Part shown: positions 9,474-18,295 of the stretch, piece after piece | How positions within the stretch are numbered: the first letter of the stretch is position 1 | How the letters are laid out: the number at the start of each line of letters is the position of its first letter | Origin: SIRX01 sp965213905 | GTDB taxonomy: Bacteria > Actinomycetota > Rubrobacteria > Rubrobacterales > Rubrobacteraceae | DNA length: 64,000 nt | Assembly (NCBI GenBank): GCA_965213905.1 | Contig: OZ243922.1 | Location: 62,001-126,000, forward strand | Direction: 5' to 3' | Position numbers and translations under genes: made by a program | Notes under the pieces: generated by a model | Seen by the model: the letters and a program-made list of their open reading frames with translations, nothing else | Databases searched by the model: none | Told to the model about the DNA's origin: nothing

Positions 9474-9503
9474 TTCGCCAGCTACAAAGGCCGATGTTAT
9501 AAT
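9474..9503 (+). promoter_or_regulatory. extended -10 promoter of the mihF-gmk-rpoZ transcription unit
   Basis: A perfect TATAAT (9498-9503) is preceded by TG one base upstream (9495-9496), an extended -10. A weak -35 (TTCGCC, 9474-9479) lies 18 bases away. The mihF start codon is only nine bases after the -10, so the transcript should have almost no leader. Confidence 0.75.
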
Positions 9504-9512
9504 GTATAGCCA

Positions 9513-9836
9513 ATGTTGAGGAAGGCGCCGCAAAGAACGGTAAGTGAACGCCATAGCGCGTTGGAAGAGGCCAACCGTATAAGGTTCGCCCGGGCCGACG
9601 CCAAGCGGGAACTGAAGGACGGAGAGCTAGACATATATGACCTCCTAATGGAGCCTCCGGAAGAACTAAAAGGTGCCAAGGTAGAAGAAATGCTGCTCGC
9701 GATGCGGGGTATGGGGCGTATAAAAGTAAACCGGGTTCTCAGGGAAGCCGCCATCAGCTCCTCCAAAACGCTCGTAGGGCTAACCCACGGCCAGAGGGAC
9801 CGTCTGATCAGGGTTCTCGGTTGCGAGGAAAATTAA
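9513..9836 (+). CDS. mihF: actinobacterial integration host factor
   Basis: Small nucleoid protein of 107 residues that bends DNA and, in mycobacteria, supports phage L5 integration. It is the actinobacterial helix-two-turn-helix type, unrelated to proteobacterial IHF. The helical N-terminal segment (RTVSERHSALEEANRIRFARADAK) and the MRGMGRIKVNRVLREAAIS region with a helix-hairpin-helix-like core match the family. Its place directly before gmk and rpoZ is the conserved actinobacterial order. The ATG at 9513 has no ribosome binding site, consistent with a leaderless mRNA. Confidence 0.92.
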   Translation: MLRKAPQRTVSERHSALEEANRIRFARADAKRELKDGELDIYDLLMEPPEELKGAKVEEMLLAMRGMGRIKVNRVLREAAISSSKTLVGLTHGQRDRLIRVLGCEEN

Positions 9837-10396
9837 TCGTCGTTTCCGGGCCTTCCGGGGCCGGAAAATCCACGCTCATCAGAGCCGCCCTCGGTGCCGT
9901 ACCGGAACTCGCTTACTCGGTCTCCGCGACCACCCGTAAACCCCGCGAAGGTGAGGTAGAGGGCAAAGACTACATCTTCCTCAGCCGCGGCGAGTTCGAG
10001 CGTTGGATAGCGGAAGGAAACTTCCTTGAGTGGGCCGAATACTCTGGTAACCTCTACGGGACCCCGGAACACCGGGTCAACGAGCTACTCGAAGACGGGT
10101 TTTCCGTAGTTTTAGAAATAGAGTTGCAGGGTGCGAGGGAGGTAAAAGAACAGCGCCCCGACGCGACTATGATCTTTGTGCGGGCGCCGTCTCTGGAAGA
10201 GAACCGCAAACGCCTTGAAGGCCGGGCAACAGAGTCGGTGGAAGCCCTGGAAAACCGCATGAGCACCGCGGTCAAAGAGGTCGCGGCGCGGGATGAGTTT
10301 GACCACGAAGTAGTAAACACCGAGCGTAAACAGGCACGGCGGCGGATGATCGGAAAAATAGAGGAAGTAATAAAAGGAGGCCGGCATGACCAGTGA
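9821..10396 (+). CDS. gmk: guanylate kinase
   Basis: Phosphorylates GMP to GDP with ATP. The P-loop GPSGAGKST is at residues 9-17, followed by the GMP-binding segment SVSATTRKPREGEVEGKDYIF and EWAEYSGNLYGTP. 191 residues, normal length. TTG 9821 lies inside the end of mihF (16-base overlap), so it is translated from the same message. The C-terminus overlaps rpoZ by 11 bases. Confidence 0.95.
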   Translation: MRGKLIVVSGPSGAGKSTLIRAALGAVPELAYSVSATTRKPREGEVEGKDYIFLSRGEFERWIAEGNFLEWAEYSGNLYGTPEHRVNELLEDGFSVVLEIELQGAREVKEQRPDATMIFVRAPSLEENRKRLEGRATESVEALENRMSTAVKEVAARDEFDHEVVNTERKQARRRMIGKIEEVIKGGRHDQ

Positions 10397-10727
10397 TCTC
10401 AAGATAGACCAGTTGTTGGACAAGGTAGATTCTCGTTACGGACTCGTAATGGCGGCGGCCAAGCGGGCGCGCCAGATCAACGAGTATACCGCGACCCTGG
10501 GGCTTAACGAATCTCTCGGGATACCGGGTCCCCAGGTACACACCCGGTCCCAGCACCCGCTGGGCATCGCCATCGAAGAACTGAGGTCTGGCAAGCTAGA
10601 GGTCAGTTTCAGGAGCGAAGAGCCGGCCGAGGAACCGGCGGAGATAGAAGAAGTCGCCTCCGACGAAGCCGCCGCGCTGGCGCAGGCCGAGGCCGACGGC
10701 GGGGGAGAAGACCAGGGAGCCGCTTAA
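10386..10727 (+). CDS. rpoZ: RNA polymerase omega subunit
   Basis: Assembly subunit of RNA polymerase that binds the beta' chain. The conserved core LLDKVDSRYGLVMAAAKRARQI is near the N-terminus, and the PLGIAIEELRSGKLE motif follows. An acidic, Glu/Ala-rich tail of about 35 residues ends the protein. 113 residues. The ATG at 10386 has GGAGG about five bases upstream, inside gmk. gmk-rpoZ-coaBC order is conserved across many bacteria. Confidence 0.95.
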   Translation: MTSDLKIDQLLDKVDSRYGLVMAAAKRARQINEYTATLGLNESLGIPGPQVHTRSQHPLGIAIEELRSGKLEVSFRSEEPAEEPAEIEEVASDEAAALAQAEADGGGEDQGAA

Positions 10728-10738
10728 GGTACGGTCCT

Positions 10739-11848
10739 TTGATCCTGTGCTCCGTCGGGCCGGGTCGAGGGGCCTTGGAGACCCCGAAACTATGCTCCGG
10801 GCTCTCGCGAGCCGGCCACCAAACCGAAGTTTTTCTAGAGCCTGGAACCAGGAACTTCGTCGGGCCGGCCGCTTTTACCGAAAACGCCGCAATCGTAGGC
10901 TCGCCCACCGAGACCCCTGAAGCCTTGATCTTCGCACCGGCATCCGCCACGACCCTGGCGCGTCTCGCGCACGGCCTCGATGGCGGGCCTGCGGATAAAG
11001 CTTATTCCCAAGGCATAAGACCCGTAGTAGTGGCCCCGCAGCTAGACACCGAAACCGCCCTCCATCCCGCGGTGATAGCGAACATAGAACTTCTGCGCGA
11101 AGACGGGTGTTTGATGATGGATCAGCGCGGAGCCGAGATGGCGGAACCTGCGGAGATCATCTCGCGAACCCTCGGGAGTTTGCCGGGTGCACTAAGCGAT
11201 ATGCGCATTCTGGTGAGCGCCGGGGGCACGCGGGAACCGATAGACAGCGTCCGCTTCGTCGGCAACCGTTCCTCCGGGAAAATGGGGCTCGCGGTCGCGC
11301 GGGAAGCCACGCGGGAGGGCGCGGAAGTTACGGTGGTGGCCGCGAACCTGGAGCACAGAGAGCCTGGAGTGGGTTGGCTCCCGGTAGAGACGGTTGACGA
11401 ACTTCGCAGAGGCATAACAAGCGAAGCCGCCGACTGTGACGCCCTGGTCATGGCCGCAGCGGTCTCCGACTTCAAGCCGGCTTCGAGGTTGGAGAGCAAG
11501 ATGCGGCGTGGAGAAAACCTGAGCCTGGACCTCGTCGCCACAGAAGATATTTTGAAAGCCGTGCGGCGGGAGAACCCGGACCTCTTTATGGTAGGATTCG
11601 CCGCAACCCACGGAGACCCCGTGCCGGACGCCCGTAAGAAGCTCTCTTCCAAAGGCGTAGACCTCGTGGTGGGCAACGATATCTCGCAGGAAGGGATCGG
11701 GTTTGGGTCCGACGAAAACGAAGTTTACGTCGTAGGACCAACAGGCGAACGCTTCGTGCCGCAAGCCTCGAAGCAGGACGTCGCGCGGGCTATCCTGGAC
11801 GAGTTGGTAAAGGAGATCAAAATGGAGAAAACCTCACAACATGGCTAA
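10739..11848 (+). CDS. coaBC: CoaBC-like protein: intact PPC synthetase half, degenerate decarboxylase half
   Basis: In the usual bifunctional enzyme the N-terminal CoaC half decarboxylates phosphopantothenoylcysteine and the C-terminal CoaB half makes it with CTP. The CoaB half looks intact (ILVSAGGTREPIDSVRFVGN then RSSGKMG, VMAAAVSDFKP, the SKMRR lysine). The CoaC half keeps length and fold pattern (FAPASATTLARLAHG, HPAVIANIELLREDG) but lacks the usual catalytic signatures: the glycine-rich GGIAAYK-type start reads GPGRGALETP, no His precedes FAPASA, and the PAMN motif is PQLD (residues 100-103). The TTG start at 10739 is by homology length. CoaB function is likely; decarboxylase activity is doubtful. 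Confidence 0.85.
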   Translation: MILCSVGPGRGALETPKLCSGLSRAGHQTEVFLEPGTRNFVGPAAFTENAAIVGSPTETPEALIFAPASATTLARLAHGLDGGPADKAYSQGIRPVVVAPQLDTETALHPAVIANIELLREDGCLMMDQRGAEMAEPAEIISRTLGSLPGALSDMRILVSAGGTREPIDSVRFVGNRSSGKMGLAVAREATREGAEVTVVAANLEHREPGVGWLPVETVDELRRGITSEAADCDALVMAAAVSDFKPASRLESKMRRGENLSLDLVATEDILKAVRRENPDLFMVGFAATHGDPVPDARKKLSSKGVDLVVGNDISQEGIGFGSDENEVYVVGPTGERFVPQASKQDVARAILDELVKEIKMEKTSQHG

Positions 11849-13094
11849 GAAAACAGAAACGGTGGGTGCCGCCGGGGCCGCGTCAGACAGCAAAAAGCCA
11901 AAGAATTCGCATCTTTTCACGTCGGAGTCAGTAACAGAGGGCCACCCCGACAAGATAGCCGACCAGATCTCCGACGCAATACTCGACGCCGCCATAGCAG
12001 ACGACCCCACAAGCCGCGTAGCCTGCGAGACCCTCGTCACCACCGGCATGGTCATCGTAGCCGGTGAGATGACCACCTCTACCTACGTAGACATCCCCAC
12101 CCTCGTCCGGCAGAAGATCTCCGAGATAGGCTACACAAGGGCCAAGTACGGCTTTGACTCACAGACCTGCGGCGTCATCACCTCCATAGACCCCCAGTCA
12201 GTAGACATAGCCCAAGGCGTAGACAAAGCGCTAGAAGCCCGCAAAGACGAAGAGCTAGAAGACGAAGAGCTGGAAGAAATAGGAGCCGGGGACCAGGGGA
12301 TGATGTTCGGCTACGCCTGCGACGAGACAGAAGAGCTAATGCCGCTACCGATAACGCTGGCCCACGCCCTAACGAGAAAGCTCTCGGAGGTGCGCAAGCA
12401 GGGAGTGCTCGACTACCTGCGTCCCGACGGCAAGAGCCAGGTAACGGTGCGCTACGAAGACGACAAGCCCGTAGCGGTAGAGAAAGTCTTGATCAGCGCC
12501 CAGCACCGCGCCGGGGTAGAAGAAAACATCAAAGAAGACCTTACAGACGCCGTAATAGGGCCGACCCTAGGAGAAGAGTTCTTCGGCGAAAGCTCGACCG
12601 AAGTACTGGTAAACCCCACCGGGCGCTTCGTAACCGGGGGGCCACAAGGCGATACCGGGCTCACGGGCCGCAAGATCATAGTAGACACCTACGGCGGCGT
12701 CGCCCCCCACGGCGGCGGGGCGTTCTCGGGCAAAGACCCGACAAAGGTGGACCGCTCGGCCTCATACGCCGCAAGGTGGGTGGCAAAAAACGTGGTGGCC
12801 GCCGGGCTCGCAAAGAAGTGCCTGGTGCAGGTAGCTTACGCCATCGGGGTCGCAAGACCGGTAAGCGTCATGGTAGAGACTTTCGGGACGGCCAAAGTAG
12901 ACCCGGTAACGATAGAGGCCCTGGTAGAAGAGCACTTCGATTTGCGTCCGGGGGCTATCTTGCGCGAGCTAGAGCTCCGGCGTCCGATCTACGCCTCTAC
13001 GGCGGCTTACGGGCACTTCGGCCGCGATGAGCCGGGCTTTAGCTGGGAGGACACCTCCCGGGCTGATGACCTGCGCCGCGCCGCCGGCTTGTAA
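11841..13094 (+). CDS. metK: S-adenosylmethionine synthetase
   Basis: Makes SAM from methionine and ATP. Signature segments are all present: FTSESVTEGHPDKIADQISDAI near residue 27, GAGDQGMMFGYA near residue 148, and GGGAFSGKDPTKVDRSAAY-type motif (GGGAFSGKDPTKVDRSASYA) near residue 293. 417 residues; the first about 25 form a nonconserved Ala/Lys-rich extension. ATG 11841 overlaps the coaBC stop by eight bases. Follows coaBC as in other actinobacteria. Confidence 0.96.
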   Translation: MAKKTETVGAAGAASDSKKPKNSHLFTSESVTEGHPDKIADQISDAILDAAIADDPTSRVACETLVTTGMVIVAGEMTTSTYVDIPTLVRQKISEIGYTRAKYGFDSQTCGVITSIDPQSVDIAQGVDKALEARKDEELEDEELEEIGAGDQGMMFGYACDETEELMPLPITLAHALTRKLSEVRKQGVLDYLRPDGKSQVTVRYEDDKPVAVEKVLISAQHRAGVEENIKEDLTDAVIGPTLGEEFFGESSTEVLVNPTGRFVTGGPQGDTGLTGRKIIVDTYGGVAPHGGGAFSGKDPTKVDRSASYAARWVAKNVVAAGLAKKCLVQVAYAIGVARPVSVMVETFGTAKVDPVTIEALVEEHFDLRPGAILRELELRRPIYASTAAYGHFGRDEPGFSWEDTSRADDLRRAAGL

Positions 13095-15350
13095 TTGGCC
13101 CGGCTGCGGCGACCTACTTCCCGGCAATCTTCCGAGGCCACCCGCGAGGCGCGGGTAATCCCTCTAATAAATACTCACGCACTGCCGGCCCTGAGTTACC
13201 TGATCCCGGGCCACCTGGAGAATCAGGTTCGTCCTGGCACGGCGGCAATCGTACCGCTCTCGGGACATTCGCGACTCGGGGTCGTGGTGGGGGTGGAGGA
13301 AAACACCGGCAAAGGCCGGGAGTACATCAGAGATACGTCGGGCGGGTTGTCTATCCCCTCTGAGATAGCCGAAGTTTGCAGCAGGCTCTCGGCCTCTTAC
13401 GCTATACCGCTACCGGCCGTACTCCGTTCGGCCATGCCCCCCGGCCTCGTCACCGACCGTTACCGCGTGGTGGAGCCTGAAACACATTGGCCCTGGCAGC
13501 CGGGCAGTGCGGTGGGTCGAACGGCGCTAAAACGCCTCCTCGGCGGCAAGGGCTTACAGTACGCCGAAATGTCGGGACGCATCGAGTTTTTGACGGAGCC
13601 CCCGGCCGGTAAGTTCGTGGAGTGGGCCACGTTGCGGGCCGGGGGGAACCCGGACCTCAGCCGGGCTCCCCGCCAGCGACAAATTTTCGAGTCTTTGGGT
13701 GTTAGCGAGGATGGCTGTACCGTCGCGGGGCTGCTAAAAGCGACGGGGGCTTCCCGGGGGACCCTGAGAAGTTTGGTCTGCCGGGGAGCCGTAAACGTAG
13801 AAAAGCGCCCCGAACCTCCTCCTGTTTTTACCACCAGGGGCGGTGAAGCCCGTCCGGATGTCTTTGGCGCGTACGGTAGAGACGCCGGACGGGTCGTAGA
13901 CCGCGGTGGAGCCTGGCTTTGGAGGCTACCCCTGGAGAAGCAAATGGCCGCCGTCTCGGCGGTCTCTGGAGCCGCCTTGGAAGGCGGAGAGCGGGCGTTG
14001 GTGCTCGTCCCCGAGATCGGGGCCTTAGAGAAGATGGTCGAGTATCTGGTCGAGACCCTCCCCGAAGGCTACACGGTGGCCCCCTACCACAGCGGGCTGG
14101 CCCACAGGAGAGGGGGCGTCCACGAGGAGGTCCGCGACGGCCGGGTAGACGTGCTGGTCGGAACCCGGGCCGCCGCCTTGATGCCGATGCGGGGCGTCGG
14201 CGCTATATGCGTGGTGGACGAACCCAACGAATCTCATCGCGCGGAGCCGGGCTACGAAGGGTTGCCGGTCCACGCGCGGGACGTGGCGCTGGAGCGCGGC
14301 CGGGTCGAAGGTTCCGGGGTGTTGATGCTCGCGTCCGCACCGTCTTTGCAAGTCTACTTTCCAGGGTCCGGCATAAAAGAGCTAACCCCGCGACCTGCCG
14401 CCAATCGTCCCGCCGGCAAAATAATAGACCTGCGGGACTCCGGGAGTTCCCTGAGCCCGGCATTCGTGGAAACCTGTCGTCGGGGTCTGGAGGACGGCGG
14501 TCGCGTAGCCGTGGTCGCAAATCGCCTGGGGTACGCCACCAGTATAAGTTGTAATACTTGCGGCAACGTGTGGAAGTGCCCCGATTGCTTTCTGCCGCTG
14601 GCTTTTCACGAGACACCTAGGGCCCTGATCTGCGGCCGTTGCGGGTATCGTCGGGGGGTTCCCGAAAGCTGCGACGTTTGTGGATCGGACCGTATAAGCT
14701 CCACGGGTTTCGCGATAGAGCGGCTGCGTAAAGAGCTTTCCCGGAGGCTCGGAGTGGAGGCCGGGCTCATCACCGCCGGCGGGCGCGAGCTGGAGGATGC
14801 TCCGCTAGTCGTCGCGACCGCGAAGTTCGTAGTCGGCGGCGGTTGGGACACCGTGGCGGTGGCCGATGCGGACTCTTTGCTGATGGGAAGTAGCGTGGGA
14901 GCCGTGGAGCGTGCCTTTCGGCTGATATACGGAATGACCGAGTCGGCCAGAGACCTCGTCATCGTCCAGACGCGGGTTCCTGATCACTACGCACTTCACA
15001 GCGCGCTCCGGAGAGACTACCCGGCTTTTGCCGCGGCGGAACTTCCGAAGCTCGAAGACTCGGGTTACCCGCCGTACGGACACCTGGCGGCGATGGTCTT
15101 CGAGGGGGATGAGGAAACCGTCCGGCGTGCGGTAGAATCAGGGTTGAGGCCGTTTCTCGAACCCAAAGTGAGCATGTCGGAGCCTTCGCCGCTGCCGCGC
15201 GGTGGGAGCCTTCAGTGGCGGGTGTTGTTGAGGTCGAAAGAGAAAGAAGCGGTTTCCCGCTTTGCGACGTTCGCCGTTCGGCGGGTCGCGAGAAACTACG
15301 GTAAAAGCAAACTAAGGCCGCGGGTCGAAATCAACCCAGAGGAGGTTTAG
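13095..15350 (+). CDS. priA: PriA-like primosomal protein without a helicase Walker A motif
   Basis: Replication-restart protein that recognises stalled forks. The N-terminal 3'-DNA-binding domain (VIPLINTHALPALSYLIPG) and paired zinc motifs (CNTCGNVWKCPDC and CGRCGYRRGVPESCDVCG, about residues 479-534) are clear. Where PriA helicases have a GSGKT P-loop, this protein reads RLPLEKQMAAVSAVSG, and the DEEH box reads DEPNESH. Loss of helicase motifs is known for actinobacterial PriA, so a structural role is expected. TTG 13095 follows the metK stop directly. 751 residues. Confidence 0.9.
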   Translation: MARLRRPTSRQSSEATREARVIPLINTHALPALSYLIPGHLENQVRPGTAAIVPLSGHSRLGVVVGVEENTGKGREYIRDTSGGLSIPSEIAEVCSRLSASYAIPLPAVLRSAMPPGLVTDRYRVVEPETHWPWQPGSAVGRTALKRLLGGKGLQYAEMSGRIEFLTEPPAGKFVEWATLRAGGNPDLSRAPRQRQIFESLGVSEDGCTVAGLLKATGASRGTLRSLVCRGAVNVEKRPEPPPVFTTRGGEARPDVFGAYGRDAGRVVDRGGAWLWRLPLEKQMAAVSAVSGAALEGGERALVLVPEIGALEKMVEYLVETLPEGYTVAPYHSGLAHRRGGVHEEVRDGRVDVLVGTRAAALMPMRGVGAICVVDEPNESHRAEPGYEGLPVHARDVALERGRVEGSGVLMLASAPSLQVYFPGSGIKELTPRPAANRPAGKIIDLRDSGSSLSPAFVETCRRGLEDGGRVAVVANRLGYATSISCNTCGNVWKCPDCFLPLAFHETPRALICGRCGYRRGVPESCDVCGSDRISSTGFAIERLRKELSRRLGVEAGLITAGGRELEDAPLVVATAKFVVGGGWDTVAVADADSLLMGSSVGAVERAFRLIYGMTESARDLVIVQTRVPDHYALHSALRRDYPAFAAAELPKLEDSGYPPYGHLAAMVFEGDEETVRRAVESGLRPFLEPKVSMSEPSPLPRGGSLQWRVLLRSKEKEAVSRFATFAVRRVARNYGKSKLRPRVEINPEEV

Positions 15351-15841
15351 TGGTGAAGCTCGAGATCAGGACGTTCGGGGATCCGATACTCAAATCTCGG
15401 GCTGCTCCCGTGGACAAGTTCGACGACTCACTCGAACAACTGGCCGAGAACATGCTGGAGACCATGCGGGACCACGAGGGCGTCGGGTTGGCCGCAAACC
15501 AGGTGGGGCGGCTGAAACGTATCCTCGTTGCCGCCCTCGAAGACGAAGAGTACGTGATCGTGAACCCGGTCTTGGAGCAAGGTGCCGGGGAAGCGACCGC
15601 GGATACGGAAGGCTGCCTCTCCATACCGGAGATACAGGTGGAGGTAGATCGTCCGACCCGGGTAACGGTTACGGGGCAAGACGCCAAAGGACTTCCCGTC
15701 CGGGTGGAGGCCGAAGGTCTTCTGGCGCGCATCCTGCAGCACGAGATAGACCACCTCGACGGTGTTCTGATACTGGACCGCACGGACCGCGAAGCCCGGA
15801 AGGCGGCCATGCGCGAGCTGCGGGAACGCCTCGTCACCTAG
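15350..15841 (+). CDS. def: peptide deformylase
   Basis: Iron/zinc hydrolase that removes the N-formyl group from new proteins. The three family motifs are exact: GVGLAANQVG (near residue 44), EGCLSIP with the Cys ligand (near residue 88) and QHEIDHLDG with both His ligands (near residue 130). 163 residues. Two adjacent GTG codons (15350, 15353) follow GAGGAGG; the first overlaps the priA stop. Pairs functionally with fmt, the next gene. Confidence 0.96.
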   Translation: MVKLEIRTFGDPILKSRAAPVDKFDDSLEQLAENMLETMRDHEGVGLAANQVGRLKRILVAALEDEEYVIVNPVLEQGAGEATADTEGCLSIPEIQVEVDRPTRVTVTGQDAKGLPVRVEAEGLLARILQHEIDHLDGVLILDRTDREARKAAMRELRERLVT

Positions 15842-15862
15842 CGCCGGAAGGTTGGAAAGCCA

Positions 15863-16795
15863 TTGAAAGTAGCGTTTGCCGGCACGCCGGACTTCGCGGC
15901 CGACGTACTCCGCCGCTTGCTCGGTTCGGAACACGAAGTCGGGGTAGTAATATCCCAGCCGGACGCCGGCCGCGGACGGGGGCGCAAGGTCGTCCCGACG
16001 CCCGTCGCGGAGCTTGCGGCCTCCGAAGGGTTGACGCTACTCCAGCCGGAGCGCATAGGAGAAGTGGCGGGTGAGATCTCCCGTCACGACGCCCTCGTGG
16101 TCGCGGCCTACGGGCAGATCCTGCGCGCCGACACCCTCTACGCCGCAACCCACGACGCCTGGAACGTCCACGCTTCGCTGCTACCCGCCTACCGGGGCGC
16201 GGCGCCCATCGAGCGCGCCCTGATGAACGGCGAAACAGAAACCGGCGTCTCGATAATGCGGATGGAAGAAGGCCTGGACACCGGCCCGGTGGCGCTACAG
16301 TGGAGCTGCCCCGTACCCGAAGACATGAACTCCGGCGGGCTCACCGAAACCCTCGCCCGGATCGGGGCGGACGCCCTCGTCGAAGTCCTCGGCTCTATCG
16401 AGGCCGGAAGCTTGTCTCTGGCGGAGCAGGACGAGCAAAAAGCAACTTACGCCCCGAAGCTAACGCCGCAGGACCGCGTAATCTCCTGGAGCCTCCCGGC
16501 GAAAGAGATCCACGACCGGATCCGAGCCCTTGCCCCGGGGATTGGCGCCAGAACTTTTCACCCACAACTCAGCGGCCCGGTAAAGATTCTCCGCTCGAAA
16601 ATCGTAGACGGAGAAGAGGCCGGTACGGAGCCGGGAGAGCTAGTACCGTCAGCCGACCGCTTACTGGTTAAGTGCGGAACAGGGTCGATCGAGGTAGAGA
16701 TGCTACAAGCGCCGGGTAAAAAACCTCTACCCGCGAAAGACTTTCTCCAGGGGAGAACCCTGACGGGTTCTTTCCGCGACCCGCGAGAGAACTAG
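15863..16795 (+). CDS. fmt: methionyl-tRNA formyltransferase
   Basis: Formylates initiator Met-tRNA using 10-formyl-tetrahydrofolate. The N-terminal formyltransferase domain shows FAGTPDFAADVLRRLL at the start, the active-site region WNVHASLLPAYRGAAPIERALMNGE's core (HASLLPAYRG) and the GLDTGPV loop; the C-terminal OB-like domain follows from about residue 205. 310 residues, normal. The TTG start at 15863 gives the standard N-terminus. def-fmt pairing is widespread. Confidence 0.95.
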   Translation: MKVAFAGTPDFAADVLRRLLGSEHEVGVVISQPDAGRGRGRKVVPTPVAELAASEGLTLLQPERIGEVAGEISRHDALVVAAYGQILRADTLYAATHDAWNVHASLLPAYRGAAPIERALMNGETETGVSIMRMEEGLDTGPVALQWSCPVPEDMNSGGLTETLARIGADALVEVLGSIEAGSLSLAEQDEQKATYAPKLTPQDRVISWSLPAKEIHDRIRALAPGIGARTFHPQLSGPVKILRSKIVDGEEAGTEPGELVPSADRLLVKCGTGSIEVEMLQAPGKKPLPAKDFLQGRTLTGSFRDPREN

Positions 16796-16830
16796 ATGAA
16801 CATTCGGCGGACGCGGGCATAAAGCAACGA

Positions 16831-16839
16831 TGCTAAACT
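16831..16839 (+). promoter_or_regulatory. candidate extended -10 promoter before the acyltransferase/pilus genes
   Basis: TGCTAAACT is an extended -10 (TG, one base, TAAACT) in the 164-bp gap after fmt. No good -35 is seen. A purine-rich GGGAGGACAGGAA (16866-16878) follows but is far from the chosen GTG start of the next gene. Confidence 0.4.
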
Positions 16840-16959
16840 GCGCGCCAGAAGCCGATACCAAAGCGGGGAGGACAGGAAATAAGAGAGCCGGAGACCAGCG
16901 TAAGCGTACCCGAGCCCGAAGTCCAGCCGGAGAGGACTGTCCTGGGGGACGAGCCCCGG

Positions 16960-17544
16960 GTGGTGATCGTGGGTGCGGGTGGATACGGGCGCATCGCGTT
17001 GGACGTGCTCGTCGCCACGGGGTTTTCCGAGTGGATACTCGGCTTCTACGACGACGCCCACAAAGCCTTGGCCGATAAGGTCCGCGGTTTTCCCGTGCTG
17101 GGGGATATAGGGATGCTGAAAAGCATGCTATCCGTGGAGACCGTACAGGTAATAGTGGCGATCACGGACAACAAAGATCGGTTGCGGATCGCTAATTCCA
17201 TAAGGGCTTTGGGAGGCCAGTTCACGACGGCCATACATCCTGCGTCCTACGTCTCCGACGTGGCGACGGTGGGTGACGGCTGCGTAGTAGCCGCGGGGGC
17301 CGTGGTTCACCCCAACGCGGCGTTGGGGAGCCATTGCTACCTCGGGCCTGGTTCGCTCGTAGACCGGGACGCGGAGGTTGGCGCGGGGGCCTGGATCTCG
17401 GCCGGCGCTATTTTAGGTTCTGGGAGCTCCATCGGGGCTAGGAGCGTGCTCGGGCAAAACTGCAGCGTAGGGCGCAAAGCAGCCGTCGGGGACGACGTTG
17501 AACTGGGGGCCTTGAAGGCGGTGCCCCCCGGAAGAAGCCTTTGA
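16960..17544 (+). CDS. NeuD/PglD-like sugar O- or N-acyltransferase
   Basis: The N-terminal half has a Rossmann-like start (VVIVGAGGYGRIALDVL) typical of the PglD N-terminal domain. The C-terminal half is a left-handed beta-helix of hexapeptide repeats (VSDVATVGDGCVVAAGAVVH and following), where acetyl-CoA-dependent transfer to a sugar nucleotide occurs in this family. 194 residues. GTG 16960 fits family start sites, but the frame is open to 16837 without another standard start, and a good ribosome binding site lies about 85 bases upstream, so the true start could be earlier and non-standard. A TTGA overlap joins it to the prepilin peptidase, hinting at pilin or envelope glycan modification. 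Substrate unknown. Confidence 0.8.
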   Translation: MVIVGAGGYGRIALDVLVATGFSEWILGFYDDAHKALADKVRGFPVLGDIGMLKSMLSVETVQVIVAITDNKDRLRIANSIRALGGQFTTAIHPASYVSDVATVGDGCVVAAGAVVHPNAALGSHCYLGPGSLVDRDAEVGAGAWISAGAILGSGSSIGARSVLGQNCSVGRKAAVGDDVELGALKAVPPGRSL

Positions 17545-18290
17545 CCTTTTTCCTAGCCGGGCTCTTCGGCCTGGTCGTGGGCAGCTTTTTGAACGTCGCG
17601 ATCCACCGGGTCCCCCGCAAGGAGTCCGTGGTCCGGCCGGCCTCCCACTGCCCGGAATGTGGAGCCCGGATAAAACCCCGAGACAATATACCGTTGCTTT
17701 CTTACCTGCTGCTCGGCGGGCGCTGTAGGAGTTGTGAAACCCGTATTCCAATCCGGTACCCGGTCGTGGAAGCCGCCACCGGCGTACTTTTCGGCTCGGC
17801 GGCGTACAGGTTCGGACCGGATCTTGAGCTGGCGTCCGCTATGGTGTTGATCTCCGTGCTCGTGGCGCTCGCCGGTATTGATCTGGAGCACCTTTTGCTG
17901 CCGAACGCCGTGTTGTTTCCCGCGACGCTGGCGGGGTTGGTGTTCTCCGTTTTATTGGACCCGGGCCGGTGGTGGATATATCCGGTGTCCGGGTTTCTTT
18001 TGGCGGCCTCTTTATTTGCGCTGGCCGTGATTTACCCCGGCGGTATAGGTATGGGCGACGTGAAGATGAGTGGGATGCTTGGGGTGTTTCTGGGACCGTA
18101 CGCGGCGCTCGCGGTCTTTCTGGGAGCCCTGGGGGGCGCCCTGGCGGGAGGCTCTCTCATGCTGGCGGGCAGGATCGGACGCCGGAGCCACCTGCCGTTC
18201 GGCGTGTTTATGTCTGCTGGCGGGGTATCCGTCCTGTTCTTCGGACCCTGGCTCTGGCAGACGTACGCCCGCGCCGTCGGTGGTATATAG
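17541..18290 (+). CDS. pilD: prepilin peptidase / N-methyltransferase (A24 family)
   Basis: Cuts the leader of type IV prepilins and methylates the new N-terminus, in the cytoplasmic membrane. The N-terminal SFLNVAIHRVP motif, a zinc-binding loop with two CxxC pairs (CPECGARI and CRSCETRI), the first catalytic Asp in ALAGIDLEHLLLPN and the second in GIGMGDVKM are all present. About seven hydrophobic segments. 249 residues. TTG 17541 overlaps the previous stop as TTGA. Followed by pilM, N and O. Confidence 0.93.
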   Translation: MTFFLAGLFGLVVGSFLNVAIHRVPRKESVVRPASHCPECGARIKPRDNIPLLSYLLLGGRCRSCETRIPIRYPVVEAATGVLFGSAAYRFGPDLELASAMVLISVLVALAGIDLEHLLLPNAVLFPATLAGLVFSVLLDPGRWWIYPVSGFLLAASLFALAVIYPGGIGMGDVKMSGMLGVFLGPYAALAVFLGALGGALAGGSLMLAGRIGRRSHLPFGVFMSAGGVSVLFFGPWLWQTYARAVGGI

Positions 18291-18295
18291 GACCC

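Noticed and set aside
13095..15350. Missing Walker A in PriA as a sign of a pseudogene
   Set aside because: Full-length open frame with intact zinc motifs; loss of the helicase motif is typical of actinobacterial PriA.
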